Positions 14,149-23,027 of a stretch of DNA of 57,912 nt are shown piece by piece; the first letter of the stretch is position 1; each line of letters opens with the position of its first letter. The notes below the pieces were generated by a model that saw nothing but the letters and a program-made list of their open reading frames with translations, made no database searches and was not told where the DNA came from. Source of the DNA: an uncultured Clostridia bacterium (GTDB lineage: Bacteria > Bacillota > Clostridia > UBA1381 > UMGS1253); the NCBI GenBank assembly GCA_934457145.1, contig CAKSHP010000012.1, forward strand, positions 1-57,912, read 5' to 3'. Position numbers and translations under genes: made by a program.

Positions 14149-16064
14149 AAATTCACCCCGCATTTGAAAACTTTAAAGCTTTGCGGATTTAAATTGATGT
14201 TAAATCTTCCGAAACCGCACTCATAATTTTCGTCACTATTTTCAATGTTTGAAAGAGAAGATATTAAAAATCTTCCAAGCTCCAGACTAAGGTGCCATGG
14301 GTAGGAAGGAGATGTGTTTAATATACATAAATACACTTCGCCTTCATGCTTTCTTATAAATCCGGTTGCGCTGCCCTCACCGTAAACAAAGATAAGTTCG
14401 CCCGAAATAAAAGCCTTTGAGCTTTTCTTTAAAGCAATAAGCTTTTTGTAAAATGCTTTTAAATTTTCATCTTTATCTTTGTCCCACGGATAGCATTTTC
14501 GGCAGAACGGATCGGAATACCCCTCCATGCCGATTTCATCGCCGTAATATATGCAGCAAACCCCGGGCATGGTAAACTGTAAAAACAAAGCAAGGTAAAG
14601 CCTTTTTAGCGCTTCTGTTCGCTGCTCGTCATTTAAAAACAGCTTTGCCTGTTCGCTTCTTGAAAGCGAATCTCCGTCCGGCAAATCGGAAAGCTTTGTT
14701 ATAATCCGCTGCGTGTCGTGGCTGCTTAAGAAATTCATCATGGCATAAAAGGCCTGTGGGGGATAGTTTTCCTTAAGCGACATAACTGCGCTGTTAAATT
14801 CTTTTGCATCTGTCACGGCCTTTGAAAAGCTTATAATGGCATTTCGCAAAGGATAATTCATCGCACTGTCAAGCTCAAATCCGCAAAGATACTCGCGCAG
14901 CTCGCCGTAGGCAACCTTGTTTGATGCGTCCTCCCATACTTCGCCTATGATAACGGCGTCGCTCTTTTCTTTTTTTGCCTCATATCTCAGCTTTTTAACA
15001 AATTCGTCCGGCAATTCGTCAACAACGTCAAGCCGCCAGCCGGACGCACCCAGACGCAGCCATTTTTTTATAATGGCATCATCGCCGGTGAGTATGTAGT
15101 TTTGATATGATTTCGAATTTTCGTTAACGTGCGGCAGAGTCTTAATCCCCCACCAACAGTCATATTCGTCGGGATAATCAGAAAAATTGTACCAGTCATA
15201 ATAGGGCGAGTTTTTGCTCTGATATGCGCCTATGCTGTCATAGGTCGAATTTTTGTTAAAATATATGCTGTCGGAGCCGGTGTGGTTAAACACGCCGTCG
15301 AGTACTATGCGTATGCCTTTTTCCTTAGCCTTTTGGCACAAATCTTTAAAAATCTGTTCATCGCCGAATAAAGGATCGATTTTTTCATAGTTTGCAGTGT
15401 TGTATTTGTGATTTGAATTTGCTTCAAAAATCGGGTTTAAATATATAATGTCAATCCCAAGGTCGCAAAGGTAATCAAGCTTTTCGGCTATCCCTTTAAG
15501 CGAACCTCCGAAACAGTCGTTTGAAAGATACTCTCCGCCGAACTGCTCGCTTGTGTAAAACGGCGTATCTCCCCAGTTCCTTTTTATAATGTTTCTCGCT
15601 TTGTCAAGCCCGTTATAATTTTCGGATTTATAAAATCTGTCCGGAAAAATCTGATACATAACACCGCCTTTAAACCAGTCGGGGGTTTTATAGCTTTTGT
15701 CATAAACCGTTATCTGATAACACAAAGGATCTTTATCGCAAATTTTCCCGACACCGCCCAAACGCGCATCGTTGTTTGAATAATACACACACTCGCCGCC
15801 GGCGTGTATTTCAAAAAAATAAAAAAGTATGCCCGGTTTTTCGGGGAGCGTTAAAACCGTTTCATATAAATTCATATCCGATATAACGCTGTGAAAATAC
15901 ATATGCTCTTTATAATCTTCGCCGTTAAAGCGATAGCTTAGCATAACGCTTTCGGGCCAGTCACACTCGCCTATAAGAATACGCAAATGCACCTTTTTGC
16001 CGCAAACAGCCGCACCGAAAGGGGTGCGGCAAAGTAAGCTTTGTGAGTTATGTTCAATAATCAA
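14145..16064 (-). CDS. GH13 alpha-glucan hydrolase (neopullulanase/cyclomaltodextrinase type)
   Basis: 639 aa. An N-terminal beta domain (about 1-120, CBM34-like) precedes the GH13 barrel starting at WFKGGVMYQIFPDRF. Catalytic residues are present: nucleophile Asp346 in GWRLDVVDE, acid/base Glu375 in GEVWEDA and Asp450 in SSHDTQR; region I is DGVFNHTG. This set and the N-domain fit enzymes that split maltodextrins, cyclodextrins or pullulan inside the cell. The start is a TTG (16064) with CGGAGGTG 8 bases upstream. It lies 31 bases downstream of glgP, so it may clear the limit dextrins left by the phosphorylase, acting as a debranching partner. Confidence 0.92.
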   Translation of the reverse strand: MIIEHNSQSLLCRTPFGAAVCGKKVHLRILIGECDWPESVMLSYRFNGEDYKEHMYFHSVISDMNLYETVLTLPEKPGILFYFFEIHAGGECVYYSNNDARLGGVGKICDKDPLCYQITVYDKSYKTPDWFKGGVMYQIFPDRFYKSENYNGLDKARNIIKRNWGDTPFYTSEQFGGEYLSNDCFGGSLKGIAEKLDYLCDLGIDIIYLNPIFEANSNHKYNTANYEKIDPLFGDEQIFKDLCQKAKEKGIRIVLDGVFNHTGSDSIYFNKNSTYDSIGAYQSKNSPYYDWYNFSDYPDEYDCWWGIKTLPHVNENSKSYQNYILTGDDAIIKKWLRLGASGWRLDVVDELPDEFVKKLRYEAKKEKSDAVIIGEVWEDASNKVAYGELREYLCGFELDSAMNYPLRNAIISFSKAVTDAKEFNSAVMSLKENYPPQAFYAMMNFLSSHDTQRIITKLSDLPDGDSLSRSEQAKLFLNDEQRTEALKRLYLALFLQFTMPGVCCIYYGDEIGMEGYSDPFCRKCYPWDKDKDENLKAFYKKLIALKKSSKAFISGELIFVYGEGSATGFIRKHEGEVYLCILNTSPSYPWHLSLELGRFLISSLSNIENSDENYECGFGRFNINLNPQSFKVFKCGVNL

Positions 16065-16095
16065 AATGTAAACACCTCCGGAAATCCAAACGCAA

Positions 16096-18543
16096 TTATT
16101 TTATTGCGTCCAGATGCCAGATTTTTTCGTTGTATTCGTTAATTGTGCGGTCTGATGAGAAAAATGCCGACATAGCCGTGTTTTTAACAGCCTTTTCAAA
16201 CCACAGACTGCGGTTTTGATAATCTCTTGCCAGTGCGTCGTGAGCATTCACATAAGCGTCAAAGTCGCGCAGTACCATATAAGGATCGGCAATACCGTAG
16301 TCTCCGAAAATAAGCGAATGATAAATCTCTTTGAACAGCGATGCATGCTCCGGCTCAAGAGTGCCGTCAATCAACTGGTCAAGCACCTTTTTAAGCGGCA
16401 TATTTTTTTCGTAAATTGCCTGAGGCTCGCCTGTCTGATGGCGGTATCTTTCGTCTACTTCTGCTGCCGAAAGACCGAATATATACATGTTTTCTTTTCC
16501 GACCTGTTCGCTCATTTCAACGTTTGCGCCGTCAAATGTGCCGATTGTTAAAGCGCCGTTTAGCATAAATTTCATATTGCCCGTACCGGACGCCTCTTTG
16601 CCGGCAGTTGAAATCTGCTCGGAAACGTCGGCAGCAACAATAATCTTTTCAGCCAAAGTTACGCAGTAGTTTTCAATAAACACAACCTTGATTTTTCCGT
16701 TTATTCTCTCGTCGTTGTTAACAAGGTCTGCAATGCTGTTTATAAGCTTTATGATAAGCTTTGCCCTGTGATAACCCGGAGCTGCCTTTGCGCCGAAAAT
16801 AAATGTGCGCGGCACAAAATCCATGTTCGGATTTTCCAAAAGCTTATTGTAAAGATACATAATGTGAAGCGCATTTAAAAGCTGACGCTTGTACTCGTGG
16901 AGTCTTTTAACCTGAACGTCAAATATTGAATTAACATCAACATCTATGCCGTTTGCCTCTTTAATATATTCGGCAAGTTTCTTTTTGTTTTCAAGTTTAA
17001 TTGCGGCAAACTTTTCGCAAAAAGCCTTGTCGGTAGAATAGGGGACAAGGTTTTTAAGCTCGTTTGCGTCCGAAAGCCACTTTTTGCCTATGGTTTCTGT
17101 TATTAGATCGGTAAGAGCCGGGTTTGCATACATGATCCAGCGTCTGAACGTTATGCCGTTTGTTATCGCAAAAAAGCGCGACGGATCAATTCTGTAATAG
17201 TCGGCAAATATGTCATTTATCAAAATATCCGTATGAAGCTTTGACACGCCGTTTATCGCGTGGCACGTTGCAAGGCAAAGGTTTGCCATGCTCACACAGC
17301 CGTTGTTTATAACAGCCATATATTCATGCTTGCCGCGGTCGCCGGGGTATATCTTTTCAAGCTTTGCCATAAGACGGTTGTTGATTTCTGCAACAATCAT
17401 ATAAATTCTCGGCAAAATGGGTTCAAAAATATCAATCGGCCACTTCTCCAAAGCCTCGCTCATAACGGTGTGGTTTGTATAAGCAAAGGTTTTGCATGTT
17501 ATATCCCATGCCTCGTCCCAGCCGAGACCTTCTTCGTCCATAAGTATTCTCATAAGCTCCGGAATACCGAGCGCCGGATGCGTGTCGTTTACATGAATGG
17601 CAATCTTTTCGGGGAAAATGCTCCAGTCGGTGCCGTGGAAATGTTTAAAGTCTTTTATTATCCACTGAATGGTTGCCGAAACTAAAAAGTACTGCTGACG
17701 GAGTCTGAGCATTTTTCCTTCGGTGTGGTTGTCTTCGGGGTAGAGTACCTTTGAGATAACCTCTGCCATGTCCTTTTCTTCCGTTGCTCTTTTATACTGA
17801 CCTTCGTTAAAGAACTTCATGTTAAGGTCTGACGGAGCTTTTGCGCTCCAAAGTCTTAACTTGTTTATCATCTTTGAGTTATAGCCGCAAATCGGAACAT
17901 CATAAGGAACTGCGAGCACCGTGTGCGAGTTTTCATATCTGAAAGAAAATCTTCCGTCATGCCAGTCGGTGTAAACTTTGCCGCCAAAGCGCACTTCCAC
18001 CTGTTCTTCCGGGCGTTCAACCTCCCAGACATAGCCGTTGTCAAGCCATGAATCCGGCTGTTCAAACTGATAACCGTTAACAATTTTCTGACGGAAAAGT
18101 CCGAATTCGTATCTTATGGTTGAGCCGTATGCCGGAAGATCAAGCGTTGTGAGCGAGTCTATAAAGCATGCGGCAAGTCTGCCGAGACCGCCGTTTCCGA
18201 GTCCGGCGTCTGCTTCTTTGTTTTCAACCGAGTTTATGTCAATTCCTAAATATTTTAAAACCGCAACAAAATCATTTGTCATTGCCAGGTTTAACATATT
18301 CGTTCCCCAAAGACGTCCCATGAGAAATTCGCTTGAAAGATAGTAAAGCTTTTTAGCTTTCATCTCTTTAACTTTAGCATGAGAATACTGCCATTTTTTC
18401 ATGATTTCATCACGAACAGTCAGCGCACATGCCTTGTAGATCATGTTTTCGGTTGCATCTTCAACGGATTTGCCGAAATGCCGCATAATTTTTGCGGTAA
18501 CATCGTCTAAAATAACTTTTTGTTTTTTTGTAAGCGTCATCAT
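16096..18543 (-). CDS. glgP: Glycogen/starch phosphorylase
   Basis: 815 aa, the usual length. Releases glucose-1-phosphate from the non-reducing ends of alpha-1,4-glucans using pyridoxal phosphate. Near the N-terminus are KLYYLSSEFLMGR and GLGNGGLGRLAACF; in the middle FAITNGITFRRW; the cofactor site EASGTGNMKFMLNG has Lys658, followed by GTFDGANVE. The start is ATG 18543 with GGAAAGG 9 bases upstream. It is preceded by a 180-bp leader with several hairpins after glgA and followed closely by the GH13 gene. Together with glgA, glgB, glgC and glgD it gives both synthesis and breakdown of glycogen in one locus. Confidence 0.98.
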   Translation of the reverse strand: MMTLTKKQKVILDDVTAKIMRHFGKSVEDATENMIYKACALTVRDEIMKKWQYSHAKVKEMKAKKLYYLSSEFLMGRLWGTNMLNLAMTNDFVAVLKYLGIDINSVENKEADAGLGNGGLGRLAACFIDSLTTLDLPAYGSTIRYEFGLFRQKIVNGYQFEQPDSWLDNGYVWEVERPEEQVEVRFGGKVYTDWHDGRFSFRYENSHTVLAVPYDVPICGYNSKMINKLRLWSAKAPSDLNMKFFNEGQYKRATEEKDMAEVISKVLYPEDNHTEGKMLRLRQQYFLVSATIQWIIKDFKHFHGTDWSIFPEKIAIHVNDTHPALGIPELMRILMDEEGLGWDEAWDITCKTFAYTNHTVMSEALEKWPIDIFEPILPRIYMIVAEINNRLMAKLEKIYPGDRGKHEYMAVINNGCVSMANLCLATCHAINGVSKLHTDILINDIFADYYRIDPSRFFAITNGITFRRWIMYANPALTDLITETIGKKWLSDANELKNLVPYSTDKAFCEKFAAIKLENKKKLAEYIKEANGIDVDVNSIFDVQVKRLHEYKRQLLNALHIMYLYNKLLENPNMDFVPRTFIFGAKAAPGYHRAKLIIKLINSIADLVNNDERINGKIKVVFIENYCVTLAEKIIVAADVSEQISTAGKEASGTGNMKFMLNGALTIGTFDGANVEMSEQVGKENMYIFGLSAAEVDERYRHQTGEPQAIYEKNMPLKKVLDQLIDGTLEPEHASLFKEIYHSLIFGDYGIADPYMVLRDFDAYVNAHDALARDYQNRSLWFEKAVKNTAMSAFFSSDRTINEYNEKIWHLDAIK

Positions 18544-18585
18544 TTATCATTGCCTTTCCGGCCCACGAAAATTTATATGCGTATC

Positions 18586-18606
18586 AAAAAGCAGGCAGTG
18601 AGCCTG
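18586..18606 (-). terminator. Small hairpin with T-tract between glgA and glgP
   Basis: On the minus strand CAGGC-TCACT-GCCTG is followed by CTTTTT. The stem is only 5 bp, so it is likely a partial terminator or attenuator that lowers glgP expression relative to glgA. Weaker hairpins lie at about 18643-18700. Confidence 0.5.
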
Positions 18607-18725
18607 TGCCGGCTTAAAAAAGATATGCACTGAAAATGCCAAAGTCAAAAGCTCCCCTTGGCAAAAAAATCGTTTCAAAATCTGCAAAGGCAAACAGCCT
18701 ATGCAAACTCCCCCTAAAATAAAGC

Positions 18726-20171
18726 TTATAAATCTAAAAGATTTTTATATAAATCAAGATATTTCTTTGCAGAAACCGTCCATGAATAGTCGCATTTCAT
18801 GCCTCTGCGTGCAATTGCGTTCCATGCATTTTTGTTGTCTGTAAATGTTTTGTAAGCATAATTAACAACATAAAACAAATCGTCTGCATTATATGAACCG
18901 AAAGAAAAACCGTTTCCCTCGTTAGTATATTCGTTATATGCAAATACGGTGTCTTTTAAACCGCCCGTTTCGCGGACAATCGGAACGGTTCCGTATTTTA
19001 AGCTTATTATCTGGCTTAAACCGCACGGCTCAAACTTCGATGGCATCAAAAATGCGTCGCTTGCAGCATAGATTTTGTGTGCAAGTTCGTTTGAAAAACA
19101 AATGTTTGCGCTGAATTTGTCCGAAAAGTTTTCGCTGTACCATTTAAACATGCTTTCATACTGATAGTCTCCCGTGCCTAAAACAACAAGCTGAATATGC
19201 ATATTAGACAAACGCTCGAGAATATAAGCAATAAGGTCAAAGCCTTTTTGGTCTGTCAGACGGCTGACAATGCCTATCATGAACGCATCTTCGTCCTCTT
19301 TAAGACCAAGCATACGCTGCAGCGCAAGTTTGTTTTCCTTTTTGCCGGATATAAAATCGCGCACGCCGTACTTTTTAAATATATAGTTATCCGTTTTCGG
19401 GTTATACTGCTGGTACGAAAGTCCGTTTAAAATACCGTGCAGGCTTGCGCTTCTTGCCCTTAAAAGACCGTCAAGCCCCTCGCCGTACTCCGGCGTTTGA
19501 ATTTCTTTTGCATATGTGTCGCTGACCGTTGTTATAACATCACAGTACACCAAACCGCCCTTTAAAACGTTTAAGTTGTTGTTATATTCAAGCTTGTCTG
19601 ACGTGAAGTAGTCGGGTGAAAGTCCGAACACGTCCGAAACAGCGTTTTTATCCCAAATTCCCTGATACTTAAGATTATGGATAGTCATAATCGTTTTTAT
19701 TCCGCGGTAGAAAGGATTGTCCTGAAACTGTGCGTTTAAAAGAATCGGTATTCCGCCGGTCTGCCAGTCGTTGCAGTGGATAATATCGGGGCGAAAATCA
19801 ATATCGGGAAGAACTGAAAGAACAGCCTTTGAAAAAAACGCAAATTTTTCAATGTCCTCATGAATATAACTGTAAAGATTTCCGTATTTAAAGTAAAACT
19901 CGTTGTCTATAAAATAAAATGTCACGCCCTCATGTTCAAGCATAAACACTCCGCAGTACTGATTTCTCCAACCCAAAAACACAGATATGTTTTTTAAAAA
20001 TTTCATCTGTGAGCTGTATTTTTCTGCAATTGAGCCGTATTTTGGCATAATAACTCTTATATCAACTTCGTTTTTATCAAGATTTTGCGGAAGTGTTCCG
20101 GCAACGTCGGCAAGTCCGCCCGATTTTGCAAAAGGAACCGCTTCTGAAGATGCAAATAAAACCTTAATCAT
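18726..20171 (-). CDS. glgA: Glycogen synthase (ADP-glucose, GT5)
   Basis: 481 aa. Transfers glucose from ADP-glucose to growing alpha-1,4-glucan. The N-terminal motif KSGGLADVAG (residues 17-26) is the ADP-glucose-binding K-T/S-GGL; SDAFLMPSKFEPCGLSQ and YGTVPIVRETGGLKDTV near the C-terminus complete the GT-B active site. The start is ATG 20171 with GGAAAGGA upstream. It is separated from glgD by 258 bases that contain a strong terminator and a promoter of its own, so it starts a second transcript (glgA-glgP-GH13-BaiN-amidohydrolase). Confidence 0.98.
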   Translation of the reverse strand: MIKVLFASSEAVPFAKSGGLADVAGTLPQNLDKNEVDIRVIMPKYGSIAEKYSSQMKFLKNISVFLGWRNQYCGVFMLEHEGVTFYFIDNEFYFKYGNLYSYIHEDIEKFAFFSKAVLSVLPDIDFRPDIIHCNDWQTGGIPILLNAQFQDNPFYRGIKTIMTIHNLKYQGIWDKNAVSDVFGLSPDYFTSDKLEYNNNLNVLKGGLVYCDVITTVSDTYAKEIQTPEYGEGLDGLLRARSASLHGILNGLSYQQYNPKTDNYIFKKYGVRDFISGKKENKLALQRMLGLKEDEDAFMIGIVSRLTDQKGFDLIAYILERLSNMHIQLVVLGTGDYQYESMFKWYSENFSDKFSANICFSNELAHKIYAASDAFLMPSKFEPCGLSQIISLKYGTVPIVRETGGLKDTVFAYNEYTNEGNGFSFGSYNADDLFYVVNYAYKTFTDNKNAWNAIARRGMKCDYSWTVSAKKYLDLYKNLLDL

Positions 20172-20261
20172 ATCTATTTTGTCCTTTCCAAAAAATTAAT
20201 AAACCCTTTAAACCAAATTGCCTGTGCTATGCTGCATGATATTTTTTATTGTATGCATGCC

Positions 20262-20325
20262 AGCACAGCTGTGCTATTTTTCTTTGTGGTAACAAACAGT
20301 ATACCAAAAAGGAAAAAAATTCAAA
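20262..20325 (-). promoter_or_regulatory. glgA promoter with palindrome in the leader
   Basis: Minus strand: TTTGAA (20325-20320), 16-bp spacer, TATACT (20303-20298). About 20 bases downstream of the predicted start is the perfect 14-bp palindrome AGCACAGCTGTGCT (20262-20275), which could be an operator or a short hairpin. Confidence 0.55.
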
Positions 20326-20344
20326 ATACATTTAATATGAAAAG

Positions 20345-20384
20345 GGGCTGCAGCAAAACACAATCTGTTTTGCTGCAACTCCTT
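20345..20384 (-). terminator. Intrinsic terminator after glgD
   Basis: A 12-bp perfect stem (TGCAGCAAAACA / TGTTTTGCTGCA) with a 5-nt loop, extended by GG/CC pairs and followed by TTTT on the minus strand. A second hairpin (GGTTTCAG / CTGAAACC, 20390-20416) lies between it and the glgD stop. Confidence 0.88.
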
Positions 20385-20429
20385 TGAGGGTTTCAGAAAT
20401 GTGCATTTTGCTGAAACCAAAAAATCAAA

Positions 20430-21551
20430 TCAGATTATATTTCCCTTCGGAATAACAAAAGGATAATTAGGCTGACCGGTGAGAGTTTTTCCGGCTTTAA
20501 CCGTTACTTCTTTATCCAAAACTGCATTTTCTATGTAGCAGTTTGATTGTATAACGCTGTTTTGCATTATAATAGAGTTTTTAACCACAGCGCCTCTTTC
20601 AATGTTTACGCCTCTGAAAATAATAGAATTTTCAACTCTGCCCTCAATCTGACAGCCGTCTGCGACCAATGAATCGTAAACAACCGCATTGTCGCCGTAG
20701 TGAGTCGGAACCTGGTCTTTAACCTTTGTATATATTTTATTTTTTGACAAAAATATCTCTTTTCTCACAGTGTTGTCTAAAAGATTCATATTATTTGAAT
20801 AATAGCTTCCGATGGATTCAACTCTGCCGACATATCCCTTTGCCTCATAAGCAAAAATTCTGTATGCGCTGATGTTTTTTATAAGCACATCGAAAACAAA
20901 GTCGTGGCAGCCGTGCGAAAAAGCGTCTTCAATAATGTTTAAAAGAAGCGAACGGCTTATTATATAAGTATCTAACGACACTTTTTTGCTGTCCGGGTTA
21001 TGGTGAAATTTAACCATGTCTGTCACATGATTGTCCTCATCCGTTTTTAAAACGGTGTGACGGGAAAGAAATTCGCTGTCTGCATCATCTTCGGTGTTAT
21101 ATAAAACCGTCACGTCTGCATTTTTGTCTTTATGGAATTTAAACATATCGTTAAAGGTGGCATTAAATATAATGCTGCCCTTTGTTAAAAGCACATAATC
21201 ATAGGTGCTTCGTTTTATAAAGTTTGTAATTCCGTGCAGAATATCGAGATCGCCGCCCGCATGTGCCGCACTTTCGCGGCTTATAAACGGAGGCAGGATA
21301 AACAAACCGTGGTTTTTGCGGTTTAAATCCCATGCCTTTCCGGTTCCCAAATGGTCCATAAGCGACTGATAGTTATACTGTGTTGCAATTCCAACATGGT
21401 CAATATCGGAATTTACCATATTGGAGAGCATAAAATCGATTAAGCGGTATCTTCCGCCTATAGGAAGCGCACTGACAGCGCGGTTTTCTGTTAGCGCGCC
21501 GAGATGCGTGTTTTTATCATCGGTTAAAATGATGCCCATAAGAGTGTTCAA
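20430..21551 (-). CDS. glgD: GlgD, regulatory-type subunit of glucose-1-phosphate adenylyltransferase
   Basis: 373 aa, shorter than GlgC. The nucleotidyltransferase fold is retained (ALPIGGRYRLIDFMLSN, GTGKAWDLNRK) but the N-terminal GGxGxRLxxLT phosphate loop of GlgC is replaced by TDDKNTHLGALT, as in the GlgD partners of Firmicutes, which form a heterotetramer with GlgC and modulate it. The C-terminal left-handed beta-helix repeats (VENSIIFRGVNIERGAVVKNSIIM) are clear. The start is TTG 21551 with GGGAGG 9 bases upstream; the next ATG is too far from the site. It starts 2 bases after the glgC stop, so the two are translated in a coupled way. Confidence 0.95.
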   Translation of the reverse strand: MNTLMGIILTDDKNTHLGALTENRAVSALPIGGRYRLIDFMLSNMVNSDIDHVGIATQYNYQSLMDHLGTGKAWDLNRKNHGLFILPPFISRESAAHAGGDLDILHGITNFIKRSTYDYVLLTKGSIIFNATFNDMFKFHKDKNADVTVLYNTEDDADSEFLSRHTVLKTDEDNHVTDMVKFHHNPDSKKVSLDTYIISRSLLLNIIEDAFSHGCHDFVFDVLIKNISAYRIFAYEAKGYVGRVESIGSYYSNNMNLLDNTVRKEIFLSKNKIYTKVKDQVPTHYGDNAVVYDSLVADGCQIEGRVENSIIFRGVNIERGAVVKNSIIMQNSVIQSNCYIENAVLDKEVTVKAGKTLTGQPNYPFVIPKGNII

Positions 21552-21553
21552 TT

Positions 21554-22834
21554 TCAGGCACCTCCCTTTACTTTAAGCTCGCCCTCGCAAGCCATGTCTG
21601 CCGTTGCTTTAAAAAGCTTGTTGTCTGATAAAATATCGTTTTCAACCATGGAGTTTTTGTATATCTGTGTAGAGTCTTCTATGGTCACTCCGCCGCCGAT
21701 TAAAACAATTCCGTCGCTGCACATTGCCGATAAATAGGGGTTTTGTTCATCATTATCCTTAAGACCTATAACGCAGTTTTCGCCTATAACCGTTCCGGGA
21801 CCGATAATTGCTTTTTCAATTATTGCGCCGGCACCTATTGTGCAGTTCGGCATAATAACGCTGTCTCTTATGATTGCTCCGCTTTCCACGCTCACGCCCT
21901 CCGAAAGCACACTGTGGTCAACAACGCCTGCAATGCAGCAGCCCTCCGTGATGCAGCTGTTTTTCAAAATAGCGCCCTTTTTAATATAGTGCGGCGGCTT
22001 AACGGGATTTCTTGCATAAATTACCCATGAGGAATCGCGTATGTCAAGACGCGGAGGATCGGATAACATATCCATGTGTGCATCCCAAAGACTCTGCACC
22101 GTGCCGACATCGCGCCAATATCCTTCAAAATTGTATGCAAACATTTTCTCGTCCGCTTTAAGCATCTGCGGAATTATATTTTTACCGAAATCATTTTGGG
22201 AATTCGGATCGTTTTCATCAACAATAAGATATTTTTTGAGCTTGTGCCAGTTGAAAATATAAATGCCCATGGAGGCAAGATTGCTCTTAGGCTGCTTTGG
22301 CTTTTCTTCAAACTCCGTGATTCGTCCGTCGGAATTTGTAGACATAATGCCGAAGCGCGAAGCCTCCTCCCATGCAACAGGCATAACGGCAACAGTTGCG
22401 TCCGCCCCGTTTGCAATGTGATTTACCAGCATTTTCTGATAGTTCATTTTGTAAATATGGTCTCCCGACAAAATCAAAATGTTATCGGGATTAAACTGCT
22501 CAATAAAGCTTATGTTTTGATAAATGGCATTTGCCGTTCCTTTATACCATTCGCCCTTCTCGGCTTTCTGATACGGCGGCAGAACAAAAACGCCTCCGTA
22601 GTTTCTGTCTAAATCCCAGGGAACACCGTTGCCGATATAGGTGTTAAGCTCCAGCGGCTGATACTGTGTTAAAACACCGACGGTATCAATGCCGGAATGA
22701 GCGCAGTTGCTCAGCGCAAAATCTATAATACGGTATTTTCCGCCAAACGAAACTGCAGGTTTTGCAACATCTTTTGTGAGCGCACCGAGGCGGCTTCCCT
22801 GACCGCCTGCTAAAATCATTGCAATGCAATCCAT
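21554..22834 (-). CDS. glgC: Glucose-1-phosphate adenylyltransferase (ADP-glucose pyrophosphorylase)
   Basis: 426 aa. Makes ADP-glucose from glucose-1-phosphate and ATP, the committed step of glycogen synthesis. Motifs: AMILAGGQGSRLGALT at the N-terminus, KPAVSFGGKYRIIDF, WYKGTANAIYQN, SGDHIYKM, FEEKPKQPKS and GYWRDVGT, then a hexapeptide-repeat C-terminal domain. The start is ATG 22834 with TTGGAGGAG upstream. It is followed directly by glgD and preceded by 193 AT-rich bases after glgB; an AT-rich -10-like box lies at 22992-22997 but no good -35, so it may depend on read-through from glgB. Confidence 0.98.
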   Translation of the reverse strand: MDCIAMILAGGQGSRLGALTKDVAKPAVSFGGKYRIIDFALSNCAHSGIDTVGVLTQYQPLELNTYIGNGVPWDLDRNYGGVFVLPPYQKAEKGEWYKGTANAIYQNISFIEQFNPDNILILSGDHIYKMNYQKMLVNHIANGADATVAVMPVAWEEASRFGIMSTNSDGRITEFEEKPKQPKSNLASMGIYIFNWHKLKKYLIVDENDPNSQNDFGKNIIPQMLKADEKMFAYNFEGYWRDVGTVQSLWDAHMDMLSDPPRLDIRDSSWVIYARNPVKPPHYIKKGAILKNSCITEGCCIAGVVDHSVLSEGVSVESGAIIRDSVIMPNCTIGAGAIIEKAIIGPGTVIGENCVIGLKDNDEQNPYLSAMCSDGIVLIGGGVTIEDSTQIYKNSMVENDILSDNKLFKATADMACEGELKVKGGA

Positions 22835-23027
22835 AAATACTCCTCCAATTCGTTTTTTGATTTATCGGCGCTGTGAAAAAATGATTAATATTCGTTAGTA
22901 CCGATATGTCGTTTTTTTACACTATAAATTAAAAAAACAGATTTTTTGTATTGTGAAAAACCGGTGACAGCACAATTTTCCACGTTATATAATTATATTA
23001 GTTAACGTTTAGAAATATGAGTATGAT

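Noticed and set aside
22992..23020. A separate glgC promoter
   Set aside because: A good TATAAT is present on the minus strand, but the -35 position reads TCATAT with no better hexamer at 16-18 bases, so support is too weak.
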